Positions 52,612 to 61,915 of a DNA stretch of 64,000 nucleotides are shown here, piece after piece. A program made the translations under genes and the position numbers. The notes under the pieces were generated by a model. That model saw nothing but the letters and a program-made list of their open reading frames with translations, was not told the DNA's origin and ran no database searches. This DNA is from Mesobacillus subterraneus (GTDB lineage: Bacteria > Bacillota > Bacilli > Bacillales > Cytobacillaceae): assembly GCF_023715485.1 (NCBI RefSeq), contig NZ_JAMBOF010000001.1:62001-126000 (forward strand). Reading direction: 5' to 3'. Numbering within the stretch: position 1 is the first letter of the stretch; every line of letters begins with the position of its first letter.

Positions 52612-53693
52612 GAGTGCTGTTCCTCTCTTTCTGACAGATTTTTTGCAAGCAGGCTGGCATAATCAAGTGGAGCTTTATAGAGAGTATCTTTCATTTCAGG
52701 ATTCGTGGCGGCAATTACTTTCCTGCCTGGCTTTGAATTTGTGTCCAGTACCCATAGGGCATTGTCCTTGGAGACGCCGATATCTACGCCAAGCTCGAAA
52801 AGCCTTGGAAAAGATTCTTCAAGAATTCTTGGAAGCCTCGAAAGAATTTCTTCTAATTCATGCAAAATGAATTTTTTTGATTTGAAATTAAGAGAATTAA
52901 CGTATTCTTCGAAAGGTAAAATCTCTCCGCCAGCATGTAAGTTGGAAAGGATCCCATCCTTGGTTCCGCGGCGTATTCCTTTTCCTCGTAACGCCCAATT
53001 GCCGGTATCGTCTTTTTGCAGAAGAACTCTTATATCAAAAGGGCAGTTTTGCGAATCGGCCAGTTCAAGGTATGGCTGGATAAGATAATCCTTTTTGCTG
53101 AAAAGGCGATCCAGCCATTCCTCTGTTTCACTTGTTGAATGAAAAGTTTTTCCTGTCAGCTTAACTCCTTGGTCAGCGGAGACTACGTAGTTCATGCCTT
53201 GTTTTTCGATACTGTATATACCGGCACCGCCTGATCCGAAGGCAGGCTTAAGGATTGCCTTTTTTAATTTTTTTAGCTGGGCCGTCACCATTTTCCCGCC
53301 AGTTGCCCTCAGAGTTTTCGGAATGTAAGGTGCGAGGGGGGAAAGAGACAATACTTCGTAAATGGCCCATTTGTTTGGGAGGCCGTTTCCGAGGAAGGTG
53401 ATGTCCGACCTGCTCTTAAGCCATTTAACAATTGCCATTGTTTGTTTTGAGGCAAGGTCATCCGTATAAAAACAGCGGTCATATAAGATTTCGGGTATAG
53501 GGAATTCCTCCTTTACCCACCTATCTTTCTCATGGTCAAACCGTTCACCCATGGCTATTTGTGTTAATGGGTGGATTGTTGAGGGTGCGAATCTGAAACA
53601 GGTGAAAACCTGCGGATTTGCTCGCCGTGCAATTTCAGTGAAATAGGGAAGCTCACTGTTTAAATTAAGTGACATCATTCCAAATGAAATCAT
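52608..53693 (-). CDS. yheC: YheC, spore coat-associated ATP-grasp protein
   Basis: 361 residues (B. subtilis YheC 363). ATP-grasp elements: KKAILKPAFGSGGAGIYSIE, PFDIRVLLQKDDTGNWAL, LFELGVDIGVSKDNALWVLDTNSKPG. ATG 53693 is chosen because AAGGAG lies eight bases upstream; ATG 53699 abuts that site. Next to yheD with an ATGA overlap, as in B. subtilis. Confidence 0.87.
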   Translation of the reverse strand: MISFGMMSLNLNSELPYFTEIARRANPQVFTCFRFAPSTIHPLTQIAMGERFDHEKDRWVKEEFPIPEILYDRCFYTDDLASKQTMAIVKWLKSRSDITFLGNGLPNKWAIYEVLSLSPLAPYIPKTLRATGGKMVTAQLKKLKKAILKPAFGSGGAGIYSIEKQGMNYVVSADQGVKLTGKTFHSTSETEEWLDRLFSKKDYLIQPYLELADSQNCPFDIRVLLQKDDTGNWALRGKGIRRGTKDGILSNLHAGGEILPFEEYVNSLNFKSKKFILHELEEILSRLPRILEESFPRLFELGVDIGVSKDNALWVLDTNSKPGRKVIAATNPEMKDTLYKAPLDYASLLAKNLSEREEQHS

Positions 53694-53713
53694 ATACATT
53701 CTCCTTCAGGACT

Positions 53714-54811
53714 TTACGGCTGGCAAAGTCCATAGCAATGTTCGATGATGGCTTTTGTCGACGGCCTTATTTTCGTCCCGCGCTCTTCAAAATTCTTGGA
53801 GGGCTTGGAATTGGCTTCGATCAGCCACAGGTTTCCTTTAATGTCGATTCCAATATCAATTCCCAGCTCCGCGGTCAGTCCCTCAGCATGCTGGCCAATT
53901 GCTTCAGCTGTCTCAAGCGCCAACTCCTTCATCAGCGCGAGCTGCTGTCTTGCCTGCTCTTTGCCAAAGATTAATGAAAGGGTTTGAATTGGCTTCATGA
54001 CCTCACCGCCGCGAGCGATGTTTGAAACAAAATACTGCTCGGCGGATACTCTTGCCACAATCGATGTGACCTTCCAGAAATGTTGTGCATTTTTATGGCA
54101 GAGTACCCGGAAGTCCATTCTTCTACCATTAAGTTCAGACAGCTGTATCCCTTTCTGGATGATGCATAACTGTTTTTTCACTATTGGTGAAATGGCTCTG
54201 GTTAATTCAGCTATGCTGCTGAATGCTGGGAGGTCTTTGGCAGGCAAGGAAGACAAAGATGCATGGAACAAGCTGTTCTCACGGGAAAGCTGGATAATAT
54301 TCCTGCCCTGGCTTCCATGGACCGGTTTAATATATAGCTCCTCATGCTGGGCGATCATACTTGCGAGCAGCTGCTCGGTGTATAAATGCGTTTCGGGTAT
54401 AAACGGGTGCAAATGCTCTTCCTTCATTAAAAATTCATGGATATCCCATTTTGAAAGAAACCGGTGATTAAATATCTTTATTCCTAGAGAATCCAATTTA
54501 TTTAAAAATCCCTTAAATCCTTTGCTATATTCGGTGCGGCGCGACGAAACCCGATTGTAGATTACATTAGGGAAAGGCAGGGATCCTTTTTTCCATTCAT
54601 CGTCATCGTAGTAAAACCCCTCGACTCCTTCGTCAGAAAAGCCTTTTAGCGAAAAGACATAAAAGGTTCCGCCAAGCTCTGAAATCCCCTGGTGAAGCTC
54701 TTCGCAAAAGGAGTGGACTTTGCCGAAGTCTGGTCCGTTATCTTCTTTTATTTCAGTCAGCAAAGCGATGACCGGGTTGATATAATGGCCTTGTGTTTTT
54801 GCTGGCGTCAT
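53714..54811 (-). CDS. YheC/YheD-family coat-associated ATP-grasp protein (first in cluster)
   Basis: 365 residues. N-terminal block INPVIALLTEIKEDNGPDFG, LPFPNVIYNRVSSRRTE, ELYIKPVHGSQGRNIIQL, GRRMDFRVLCHKNAQHFWKV and LTAELGIDIGIDIKGNLWLI then EANSKPS follow the same order as the other three. First gene of the operon; GAGGAGAAGCT precedes ATG 54811. A promoter was not identified; sigma-E control is expected from family knowledge. Confidence 0.86.
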   Translation of the reverse strand: MTPAKTQGHYINPVIALLTEIKEDNGPDFGKVHSFCEELHQGISELGGTFYVFSLKGFSDEGVEGFYYDDDEWKKGSLPFPNVIYNRVSSRRTEYSKGFKGFLNKLDSLGIKIFNHRFLSKWDIHEFLMKEEHLHPFIPETHLYTEQLLASMIAQHEELYIKPVHGSQGRNIIQLSRENSLFHASLSSLPAKDLPAFSSIAELTRAISPIVKKQLCIIQKGIQLSELNGRRMDFRVLCHKNAQHFWKVTSIVARVSAEQYFVSNIARGGEVMKPIQTLSLIFGKEQARQQLALMKELALETAEAIGQHAEGLTAELGIDIGIDIKGNLWLIEANSKPSKNFEERGTKIRPSTKAIIEHCYGLCQP

Positions 54812-55057
54812 AGCTTCTCCTCATTTTCTATGAGGCTCTTTGGCGAGGCATCGGTCCTGTAAGCTCGATAACACAATCATCGCGAAACAGCCTCTTCTAA
54901 AATAGGCATACACACATATTGCATCTTATGAATATGGTCAGTTATTGGTGATTTTTAAGAAAAAGGCGCCAGAATATCGCCATATCGAACTTTTGGCAAT
55001 TGGGTGCATAGTTTGTTATAGTGGAGTGGAGCGTTTAACGTAGAAGGAGTGATTTAC

Positions 55058-55417
55058 ATGGCAGTCAATACTTACGATGCAGCGTATGATCTTGAAAAGG
55101 CAATCAGGAACAGTTCGGAATACACGAACTTGAAAAATCTTTATGATGCTGTGAACAGCGATGAATCAGCAAGAAAAATGTTCGAAAGCTTCCGCAACAT
55201 CCAAATGCAGCTTCAGGAAAAACAAATGATGGGCCAGGAAATTACGCAAGAAGAAGTAGAGCAGGCTCAAAAGACTGTTGCCCTGGTGCAGCAGCATGAA
55301 AAAATTTCGCAGCTGATGGAAGCAGAGCAAAGAATGAGCATGGTTATCGCCGAGCTTAACCAGATCATCATGAAGCCTCTTGAAGAGCTTTACGGAACCC
55401 CAAACCAGCAGCAATAA
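55058..55417 (+). CDS. yheA: YlbF/YmcA-family protein YheA
   Basis: Helical protein of 119 residues (B. subtilis YheA 117) of the Com_YlbF fold, related to the Y-complex subunits YlbF and YmcA that affect RNase Y. Helices: TYDAAYDLEKAIRNSSEYTNL, ARKMFESFRNIQMQLQEKQMM, VEQAQKTVALVQQHEKISQLM. ATG 55058 follows AAGGAG; ATG 55049 overlaps that site. Function of YheA itself is unknown. Confidence 0.88.
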   Translation: MAVNTYDAAYDLEKAIRNSSEYTNLKNLYDAVNSDESARKMFESFRNIQMQLQEKQMMGQEITQEEVEQAQKTVALVQQHEKISQLMEAEQRMSMVIAELNQIIMKPLEELYGTPNQQQ

Positions 55418-55429
55418 TAAGTGTGATCG

Positions 55430-55459
55430 AACTCCCGGCAGAAGTGCCGGGAGTTTTTG
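55430..55459 (+). terminator. yheA terminator
   Basis: Stem AACTCCCGGCA / TGCCGGGAGTT with a GAAG loop and T5. Confidence 0.92.
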
Positions 55460-55568
55460 CGTTTATTAGGCGGAGTCCAATCATTGATACGACCCTTGTT
55501 CTATTCTTTCGATTTCTATCATACAAGTTAAATAAGGACAAAAACACCGAAGAAATGGGGGCATAAAA

Positions 55569-56441
55569 ATGATTTACCGTCTTCTTGCACTTAATGTAGA
55601 TGGCACGATTATTCAATCAAATGGAAGGCTCCATAAATCAACAAGAGATGCAATCGAATACGTTCAGCAAAAAGGAGTTTATGTGACTCTAGTAACCTCC
55701 AGAAGTTTCCCATCGGCCAAGAAAGTGGCCAAAGCGCTGAAAATTAATTCCCTGTTAGTTACGCACCTGGGATCCTATATTTCTACAGACCTCCGAACGG
55801 ATCCTCTATTGGAAAAAAGGATTCCGGAGGATGTAACCTTCCAGCTGGTCAGGTTCCTGGAAAGCTTTCCTTGCCAAATTCGCATCGTCCATGAAAAATT
55901 CTCGCTGGCCAACAAATATAAATTGAATCACAACTTGCTGGCGAAGACAGTATTCACTACAGGAGACCCGATATTTTACTCCCAGCAATTCACGGATTCA
56001 ATCAGTGAAACACTAGTTAATGAGCCAATCGCCCCTCCTAAAATTGAAATCTATTTCGAATACGAGGAAGACCTGAAAGATGCCCAGCAGGCGATTAAGG
56101 GGATGTTCTCCGAAGTGTCGCTTTCCAAATTGAACGACTACAGGCTCGATGTGATGCCGGAGGGTGTCTCGAAATTAAGCGGCCTGATTCACCTTGGCGA
56201 GCATCTAGGCATACCGCTTAAGGAAATGGTCGCAATCGGCGATGCCGAGGACGATATTGAAATGATTGAAGCATGCGGTCTTGGGGTCGCAATGGGCAAC
56301 GCTCCTGCAGAAGTGAAAAAGGCTGCCGACTGGGTAACCCGCTCCAATAACCAGCATGGGGTCAGCTATATGGTCAAAGAACATTTCCGCAAGCAACAGC
56401 CGATTGAATTCCTGCGTAAAATGAATATTATTAAAATGTAG
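55569..56441 (+). CDS. yhaX: HAD-IIB (Cof) family protein YhaX, nucleophile replaced
   Basis: Protein of 290 residues with Cof-type HAD fold. Motif 1 reads ALNVDGTI: the nucleophile Asp of DxDGT is Asn. Motif 2 is TLVTSR; motif 4 is AIGDAEDDIEMIEA; a C2 cap lies between residues 85 and 195. I recall B. subtilis YhaX (sigma-E controlled) as having the same Asn. Phosphatase activity is therefore doubtful. AATGGGGGC precedes the ATG. Confidence 0.87.
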   Translation: MIYRLLALNVDGTIIQSNGRLHKSTRDAIEYVQQKGVYVTLVTSRSFPSAKKVAKALKINSLLVTHLGSYISTDLRTDPLLEKRIPEDVTFQLVRFLESFPCQIRIVHEKFSLANKYKLNHNLLAKTVFTTGDPIFYSQQFTDSISETLVNEPIAPPKIEIYFEYEEDLKDAQQAIKGMFSEVSLSKLNDYRLDVMPEGVSKLSGLIHLGEHLGIPLKEMVAIGDAEDDIEMIEACGLGVAMGNAPAEVKKAADWVTRSNNQHGVSYMVKEHFRKQQPIEFLRKMNIIKM

Positions 56442-56446
56442 ATTTC

Positions 56447-56480
56447 AAAGCATGCCTGTGATCATCGCAGGCATGCTTTA
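56447..56480 (+). terminator. yhaX terminator
   Basis: Stem AAAGCATGCCTG / CAGGCATGCTTT, 12 bp; weak T tail. Confidence 0.75.
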
Positions 56481-56680
56481 TGTATTTAGGAATAAATCAT
56501 ATCATTAAGGAATATGTCCTGAAGATATAGGAAAATATTAAAAAATACATTGGAGTCAGGAGCAAATCCAGCAACAAGACTGTAGTTTTAAAAAACTGGT
56601 AGCTTTTGCACTGTCTTGACCTATGAAACCAACATCTATTACACTAATTGAAGCATGTTTAATTGAAAAGGTGATATTTC

Positions 56681-58189
56681 ATGAGAATTCATATAAAAGG
56701 GATAGAGAATGACAGATTCCAGCGGCCTTTGGGATTGATCGCGAATTTGTTTTTTGAAGAATCAGAAGTGGTATTAGGTGAATCTGCTTCAGAAGCCGAT
56801 TCGATTATTGATTTCGATATTAAGGCTGAAGAGACCATTTTTGTAAAAGCGGTGTTGTTGGCAAAAGACGGGGCAGTTGTTACAGCGGAGGCGAATAAAG
56901 AAGTTCCTGCGGGCTTGAGCGAAAAAGAAGAATTCACGCTGCTGAAGACGGTTGTCTCAAGAGCTTATTTGACCGTACTCCAGGACTGGACCGGAATCAT
57001 CCAGAAGTGGGGTATTCTCACCGGCGTCAGGCCGACAAAGCTTTTGCATAAAAAGCTCCGCGAAGGCATGGAACAGGAAGCAGCCCATAAAGAGCTAAAG
57101 GGACAATACCTGATTTCAGACGAAAAAATCCAGCTAATGCAGCAAATTGTCGACCGTCAGCTGGCAGTATTACCTGACCTGTACGATTTGAAAAATGGCG
57201 TCAGCATTTATATCGGAATCCCATTTTGCCCGACGAAATGCGCATATTGCACTTTCCCGGCATACGCGATCAACGGCCGACAAGGTTCGGTGGACTCCTT
57301 CCTTGGAGGACTTCATTATGAAATCAGGCAAATTGGCGACTGGCTGAAGAAGAATGATATAAAAATAACGACTGTTTATTATGGAGGCGGCACACCGACA
57401 TCGATTACCGCCGAGGAAATGGATATGCTGTATGAAGAAGTCCAGCAGTCTTTCCCGGATGTGGAGAATATCCGGGAAGTAACAGTCGAAGCGGGAAGGC
57501 CTGACACGATCACGCCAGAAAAATTGGAAGTGCTGAAAAAGTGGAATATCGACCGGATCAGCATCAATCCGCAGTCATATATCCAGGAAACGTTGAAGGC
57601 GATCGGCCGCCATCACACAGTGGAAGAAACGGTTGAAAAATTCCACCTTGCTCGTGAAATGGGCATGAATAATATCAATATGGATTTAATCATCGGACTT
57701 CCTGGTGAAGGAACGAAGGAATTCGCCCACACCCTGGCTGAAACGGAAAAGTTAATGCCAGAATCATTGACCGTCCATACGCTTTCATTCAAAAGGGCTT
57801 CCGAAATGACCAGGAATAAAGCCAAATATAAAGTCGCAGACCGCGGCGAAATCGAAAAAATGATGGGAATGGCTGAAGACTGGACGAAGCAGAACAACTA
57901 TGTGCCATACTATCTTTACCGGCAAAAGAATATCCTCGGCAACCTGGAAAACGTGGGTTATGCCCTGCCAGAGCAAGAGAGTTTGTATAATATCATTATC
58001 ATGGAAGAGCAGCAGACAATCATCGGTTTGGGCTGCGGCGCATCAAGCAAATTCATCGACCCAGACACGGGCGTAATCACGCAATTCTCGAATCCAAAGG
58101 ATCCAAAGTCATATAATGACAGCTTCGCCGAATACGCAGATAAAAAGATTGAAATCCTCGATTCTTTGTTTAATAAGGCAAAAATATAG
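56681..58189 (+). CDS. hemZ: coproporphyrinogen dehydrogenase-like radical SAM protein HemZ
   Basis: Oxygen-independent coproporphyrinogen III oxidase family, 502 residues (B. subtilis HemZ about 501). The radical SAM cluster is GIPFCPTKCAYCTFPAYAING (Cx3Cx2C) near residue 183; an N-terminal 165-residue extension and GGGTPTSITAEEMDMLY, EAGRPDTIT and NMDLIIGLPGEG follow the HemZ pattern. It acts in anaerobic heme synthesis; whether it acts on coproporphyrinogen or is a chaperone-like HemW relative is not settled from sequence. AAAGGTGATATTTC precedes the ATG. Confidence 0.92.
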   Translation: MRIHIKGIENDRFQRPLGLIANLFFEESEVVLGESASEADSIIDFDIKAEETIFVKAVLLAKDGAVVTAEANKEVPAGLSEKEEFTLLKTVVSRAYLTVLQDWTGIIQKWGILTGVRPTKLLHKKLREGMEQEAAHKELKGQYLISDEKIQLMQQIVDRQLAVLPDLYDLKNGVSIYIGIPFCPTKCAYCTFPAYAINGRQGSVDSFLGGLHYEIRQIGDWLKKNDIKITTVYYGGGTPTSITAEEMDMLYEEVQQSFPDVENIREVTVEAGRPDTITPEKLEVLKKWNIDRISINPQSYIQETLKAIGRHHTVEETVEKFHLAREMGMNNINMDLIIGLPGEGTKEFAHTLAETEKLMPESLTVHTLSFKRASEMTRNKAKYKVADRGEIEKMMGMAEDWTKQNNYVPYYLYRQKNILGNLENVGYALPEQESLYNIIIMEEQQTIIGLGCGASSKFIDPDTGVITQFSNPKDPKSYNDSFAEYADKKIEILDSLFNKAKI

Positions 58190-58197
58190 TCGCGAAA

Positions 58198-58232
58198 AGC
58201 TCCCGAATTTTATTTTTCGGGAGCTTTTTTAT
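58198..58232 (+). terminator. hemZ terminator
   Basis: Stem AAAGCTCCCGAA / TTCGGGAGCTTT with an 8-base loop and T6. Confidence 0.92.
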
Positions 58233-58499
58233 TTAGTTACCGTCTGCCATGACTAATATTCTATGAAAACGGGGAAAAGTATAACTCCCTTGCGAAGATT
58301 AGGCTTCATTCTGTGAAATTACGCCTAGATTCCGCGATTATTTGTCGAAATCACGCGAACTGGAAAATATCACGGTTTTTTTCCAATTCCGAAAGAACTT
58401 ACCCAATTCTTAAAAAATCAAAATAGTAAGAAAAAAGTTTTTAAATATAACTTTACCCTATATAATGTATATAAAAGGACATTTAGGAGGGGATTTTAA

Positions 58500-59291
58500 G
58501 TGACCATTGAATCTTCAACAGAAACAGTCAAGCTGGCGATCGATGGCCGTATTGCGGTTCTGGAGCTGAATAGGCCGGAAGCATTGAACGCGCTTGATGT
58601 TGAGATGATTAAGGGAATCACGATGAATTTGAAGGAAATATGCAAATCGGATGATGTTGACATCGTTGTGATAAAAGGTGCCGGACGCGCGTTTTCTGCT
58701 GGCGGGGATATTAAAACGATGCTTTCGAATACAAATGAAAGCGATTTCTATCATGTAATGGATTATATCCACGACATGATCGTGACATTATACAGCATGC
58801 CAAAAGTGACAATCAGCGCTGTAACTGGCGCTGCAGCAGGGCTGGGCTTCAGTCTGGCACTTGCAACGGATTACATAATCGCCGAGCCATCGAGCAAGAT
58901 TGCGATGAATTTCATTGGGATCGGTTTGATTCCCGATGGCGGTGGACACTTCTTCATGGAGGAGCGTCTTGGCGAAACAAAAGCAAAGCAGCTGATTTGG
59001 GAAGGGAAAACACTGTCAGCCAATGAAGCCTTGACACTTGGACTTGTGGACCAGGTTCCGGAAGGAGATTTTGCTGAGTCGGTAGAGGCAAGGGTACAAG
59101 AATGGCTTGCCAAACCTGTCCAGGCGATGATTAAGACGAAGAAAATCCTAGCCGAGAAGAACAGGCCATCTCTATTGAAAATTCTTGAGCTTGAAAAATA
59201 CGGCCAGTTTAAAATGCGCCAGACAGAAGACCATCAGGAAGGGATCAAGGCATTCCTTGAGAAAAGAAAACCTGAATACAAAGGAAAATAA
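58500..59291 (+). CDS. enoyl-CoA hydratase/isomerase, YhaR-like
   Basis: Crotonase-fold protein of 263 residues. Oxyanion-hole segments are GRAFSAGGDIKTM and GAAAGLGFSLALATD. In the second active-site segment (FIGIGLIPDGGGHFFMEERLG) the catalytic Glu positions of classical hydratases are not obvious, so hydratase or isomerase activity needs testing. Position matches yhaR of B. subtilis. GTG start after AGGAGGGGATTTTAA. Confidence 0.85.
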   Translation: MTIESSTETVKLAIDGRIAVLELNRPEALNALDVEMIKGITMNLKEICKSDDVDIVVIKGAGRAFSAGGDIKTMLSNTNESDFYHVMDYIHDMIVTLYSMPKVTISAVTGAAAGLGFSLALATDYIIAEPSSKIAMNFIGIGLIPDGGGHFFMEERLGETKAKQLIWEGKTLSANEALTLGLVDQVPEGDFAESVEARVQEWLAKPVQAMIKTKKILAEKNRPSLLKILELEKYGQFKMRQTEDHQEGIKAFLEKRKPEYKGK

Positions 59292-59303
59292 GCAAAGAAA
59301 TAA

Positions 59304-59330
59304 GCAAAGAGGCTGGCCTCTTTGCTTTTC
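59304..59330. terminator. Terminator between enoyl-CoA hydratase and yhzD
   Basis: Stem GCAAAGAGGC / GCCTCTTTGC with a TG loop and TTTTC tail; genes converge here. Confidence 0.85.
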
Positions 59331-59516
59331 TTATGGATGGAAAAGTATCAATTTTCCTCGAGGAGATGTACAGCGGTGCGTCTTATCGCTAAGGTTTTTT
59401 TCTTCGAGCATTCTTGCGCCGATTTCTTTTGCTTCGTCATCGTTCCCTGCCTTGAAGGATTCGTCGATCAGTTTTTCGCCATTTGGTTCAAAGGCTGTCA
59501 GCTTGTAAGTTTCCAT
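59331..59516 (-). CDS. yhzD: YhzD-like protein
   Basis: Protein of 61 residues, METYKLTAFEPNGEKLIDES..., soluble and acidic. Size and place between yhaR and yhaQ agree with B. subtilis YhzD; function unknown. AAAGGGGATTTTGTT precedes ATG 59516. Confidence 0.82.
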   Translation of the reverse strand: METYKLTAFEPNGEKLIDESFKAGNDDEAKEIGARMLEEKNLSDKTHRCTSPRGKLILFHP

Positions 59517-59664
59517 AACAAAATCCCCTTTGTTATAAAATTCTGATGATTACTATTATTTTTGCATAGTTTTTTTAATTATGCAAAACATATTATATCC
59601 GAAAATATGAAACCATTTCCAATAATCATTCGTAGTAAGTTAATGGAAAAGGAGGAGAGATAAA

Positions 59665-60564
59665 ATGGCTTTGAAACTCGACAATGTTACAAAGCGGTTC
59701 GGTGAATTTACAGCGGTGGACCGACTTTCACTTAATATACCTGAAAAAGAAATGTTCGGATTCCTTGGTGCGAACGGGGCAGGAAAAACGACGACATTCC
59801 GGATGATCCTTGGCCTGCTTGATGCATCTGAAGGCAAGGTGACTTGGGACGGCAAGCCGATCAATTATGATACAAGCAGCATCATAGGTTATTTGCCGGA
59901 AGAACGGGGACTTTATCCGAAACTTAAAGTGCGCGACCAGATTGTCTATCTTGCGAGATTAAGAGGGATGCAAAAGCAAGCTGCCATTAAAGAGCTTGAC
60001 TACTGGCTGAGCCGCTTCAAGGTGCCTGAGTATGCGGATAAAAAGGTTGAAGAACTTTCAAAAGGGAACCAGCAAAAAATCCAATTCATTGCCGCAGTCC
60101 TACATAAACCAAAGCTGTTAATTCTTGATGAACCATTCAGCGGACTTGACCCTGTGAATGTAGAACAACTAAAAGAAGCGGTCATCGACCTAAAGAATGC
60201 AGGAACAACAATAGTATTTGCCAGCCATCGGATGGAGCATGTTGAGGAAATGTGTGAGCACATCTGCATCATGCATAAAGGAAGCCCTGTCGTACATGGT
60301 TCCTTGAAGGAAATCAAACGGTCATTCGGGAAAAAGAATTTAGTGATTCATGCCGACTTCGATACAGCGTTTCTCAAGGATTATCCTGGAGTAACGAGAG
60401 CGAAGCAGACAACTGAGGGAATCCATTTGCAGATTGTCGGAGAGCATATTGCGGAAGATATTCTAATGCAGATTGTCGGAAAGGGCTTCATCCGCAAGTT
60501 TGTTTTAGAAGAACCGAGCTTGAATGATATTTTTATAGAAAAAGTGGGTGATTCATATGAATAA
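59665..60564 (+). CDS. yhaQ: ABC transporter ATPase YhaQ (NatA-like)
   Basis: ATPase of 299 residues: GANGAGKTTTFRMILGLL (Walker A), LSKGNQQKIQFIAA (signature) and LLILDEPFSGLDPVN (Walker B). The C-terminal 90 residues are the DUF4162-like extension of NatA-type exporters. It overlaps yhaP by 8 bp. NatAB relatives extrude sodium or peptides; the substrate of YhaQP is not known. Confidence 0.9.
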   Translation: MALKLDNVTKRFGEFTAVDRLSLNIPEKEMFGFLGANGAGKTTTFRMILGLLDASEGKVTWDGKPINYDTSSIIGYLPEERGLYPKLKVRDQIVYLARLRGMQKQAAIKELDYWLSRFKVPEYADKKVEELSKGNQQKIQFIAAVLHKPKLLILDEPFSGLDPVNVEQLKEAVIDLKNAGTTIVFASHRMEHVEEMCEHICIMHKGSPVVHGSLKEIKRSFGKKNLVIHADFDTAFLKDYPGVTRAKQTTEGIHLQIVGEHIAEDILMQIVGKGFIRKFVLEEPSLNDIFIEKVGDSYE

Positions 60565-61810
60565 TTTCTTCATCATCCTATTCCATACTTACTTGAGTAA
60601 GTTAAAAACGAAATCCTTTCTGGTAACGACCATCATTACGGTTGTACTCATGCTTGCTTTGACGAATATGACGAACATCATCTACTTCTTCAATAAAGAC
60701 AGCGAGGCTGACAAAATCGCCGTCGTTGATGAAACAGGTCAGCTTTTTGCACCGTTGAAAGAGCAAATGAAAGCGATAAACGAAGAGCTTTTTGTTGAAA
60801 AATATGATGGGAATGCAGAAGAAGCAATAAAAGATGTTGAGGAAGGCGAATATAAAGGAATACTTGAACTATCACTAAATAGCGAAAAACTGCCTGCCGC
60901 CTCGTATAAAGCGATGACCATTGCGGATTCAACCATTCCGGCCGACCTGCAGGCCGCGCTGCAGCAGCTGAAGATGGTGATGGCATCAACCCAGAGTAAC
61001 ATCGCGCCGGAAGAGCTGGAAAAATTGTATGCGCCAGTTGAATTTGAAAAAACAGCTCTGGAAAAAGATGCGAAGACGGAAGAGGAGCTAAACCAGGCGA
61101 GAGGGCTCGTCTATGTCTTGCTGTTCATCATCTACTTTGCGGTAATCATGTATGGAAATATGATTGCAATGGAAGTTGCTACTGAAAAATCATCAAGGGT
61201 AATGGAGATTCTCATATCGAGTGTTTCACCTGTAAAGCAAATGTTTGCGAAGATACTCGGAATCGGTCTTTTAAGCTTGACCCAACTGGCCGTCCTTTTG
61301 TCAGTAGGATATGTGTCAATTAAACGGAATCTTGAAACTATGGAAGGCGGATTCTTCGAATTCTTCGGGTTTGGAAATGTAGCTGCCAGCACAATCGTAT
61401 ACGCAGTGGTCTTCTTTATTCTGGGATATTTCCTGTATGCGACCATTGCCGCGTTCCTTGGGTCACTGGTCAGCAGGATTGAAGATGTCCAGCAAATGAT
61501 CACGCCTATGACAATGCTGGTAGTTGCAGGATTCATGATGGCTATGTTCGGTTTGGGCCAGCCAGATGCTCCCTTTATTAAATACACTTCCTTCATTCCG
61601 TTTTTTACACCGATGCTAATGTTCCTGCGCGTAGGGATGCTCAATATCCCGTTCTGGGAAATCGCTTTGTCGATTGGAATTCTTGTCGCGACAATCGTCT
61701 TACTAGCCGTTTTCGGTGCGAGGGTCTACCGTGGCGGAGTACTAATGTATGGAAAATCAAATTCCTTCAAAGACATCAAAAAAGCATTACAGTTAACGAA
61801 AAATGAATGA
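60557..61810 (+). CDS. yhaP: ABC transporter permease YhaP (NatB-like)
   Basis: Membrane component of 417 residues. One N-terminal helix (18-40), an extracellular domain (about 50-180), then five helices (about 185-395). VATEKSSRVMEILISSVSP is the conserved ABC2/NatB block. ATG 60557 is chosen, GTG 60548 overlaps the GGGTG site. Followed by a terminator. Confidence 0.9.
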   Translation: MNNFFIILFHTYLSKLKTKSFLVTTIITVVLMLALTNMTNIIYFFNKDSEADKIAVVDETGQLFAPLKEQMKAINEELFVEKYDGNAEEAIKDVEEGEYKGILELSLNSEKLPAASYKAMTIADSTIPADLQAALQQLKMVMASTQSNIAPEELEKLYAPVEFEKTALEKDAKTEEELNQARGLVYVLLFIIYFAVIMYGNMIAMEVATEKSSRVMEILISSVSPVKQMFAKILGIGLLSLTQLAVLLSVGYVSIKRNLETMEGGFFEFFGFGNVAASTIVYAVVFFILGYFLYATIAAFLGSLVSRIEDVQQMITPMTMLVVAGFMMAMFGLGQPDAPFIKYTSFIPFFTPMLMFLRVGMLNIPFWEIALSIGILVATIVLLAVFGARVYRGGVLMYGKSNSFKDIKKALQLTKNE

Positions 61811-61820
61811 TTACATGGAA

Positions 61821-61848
61821 GCCGCAATTCTTTGAATTGCGGTTTTAT
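61821..61848 (+). terminator. yhaQP terminator
   Basis: Stem CCGCAATTC / GAATTGCGG with a TTT loop and T4. Confidence 0.85.
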
Positions 61849-61915
61849 AATAGAAGGAAACTTGATGAAAATGTGGAATGTAAAGGATTAAGATGATTGA
61901 GGGAGAGTGATAGCT

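Noticed and set aside
58310-58380. Short repeated GAAATnACGC motif before the enoyl-CoA hydratase gene
   Set aside because: Two or three loose copies 32 bp apart; too weak to call a repeat.
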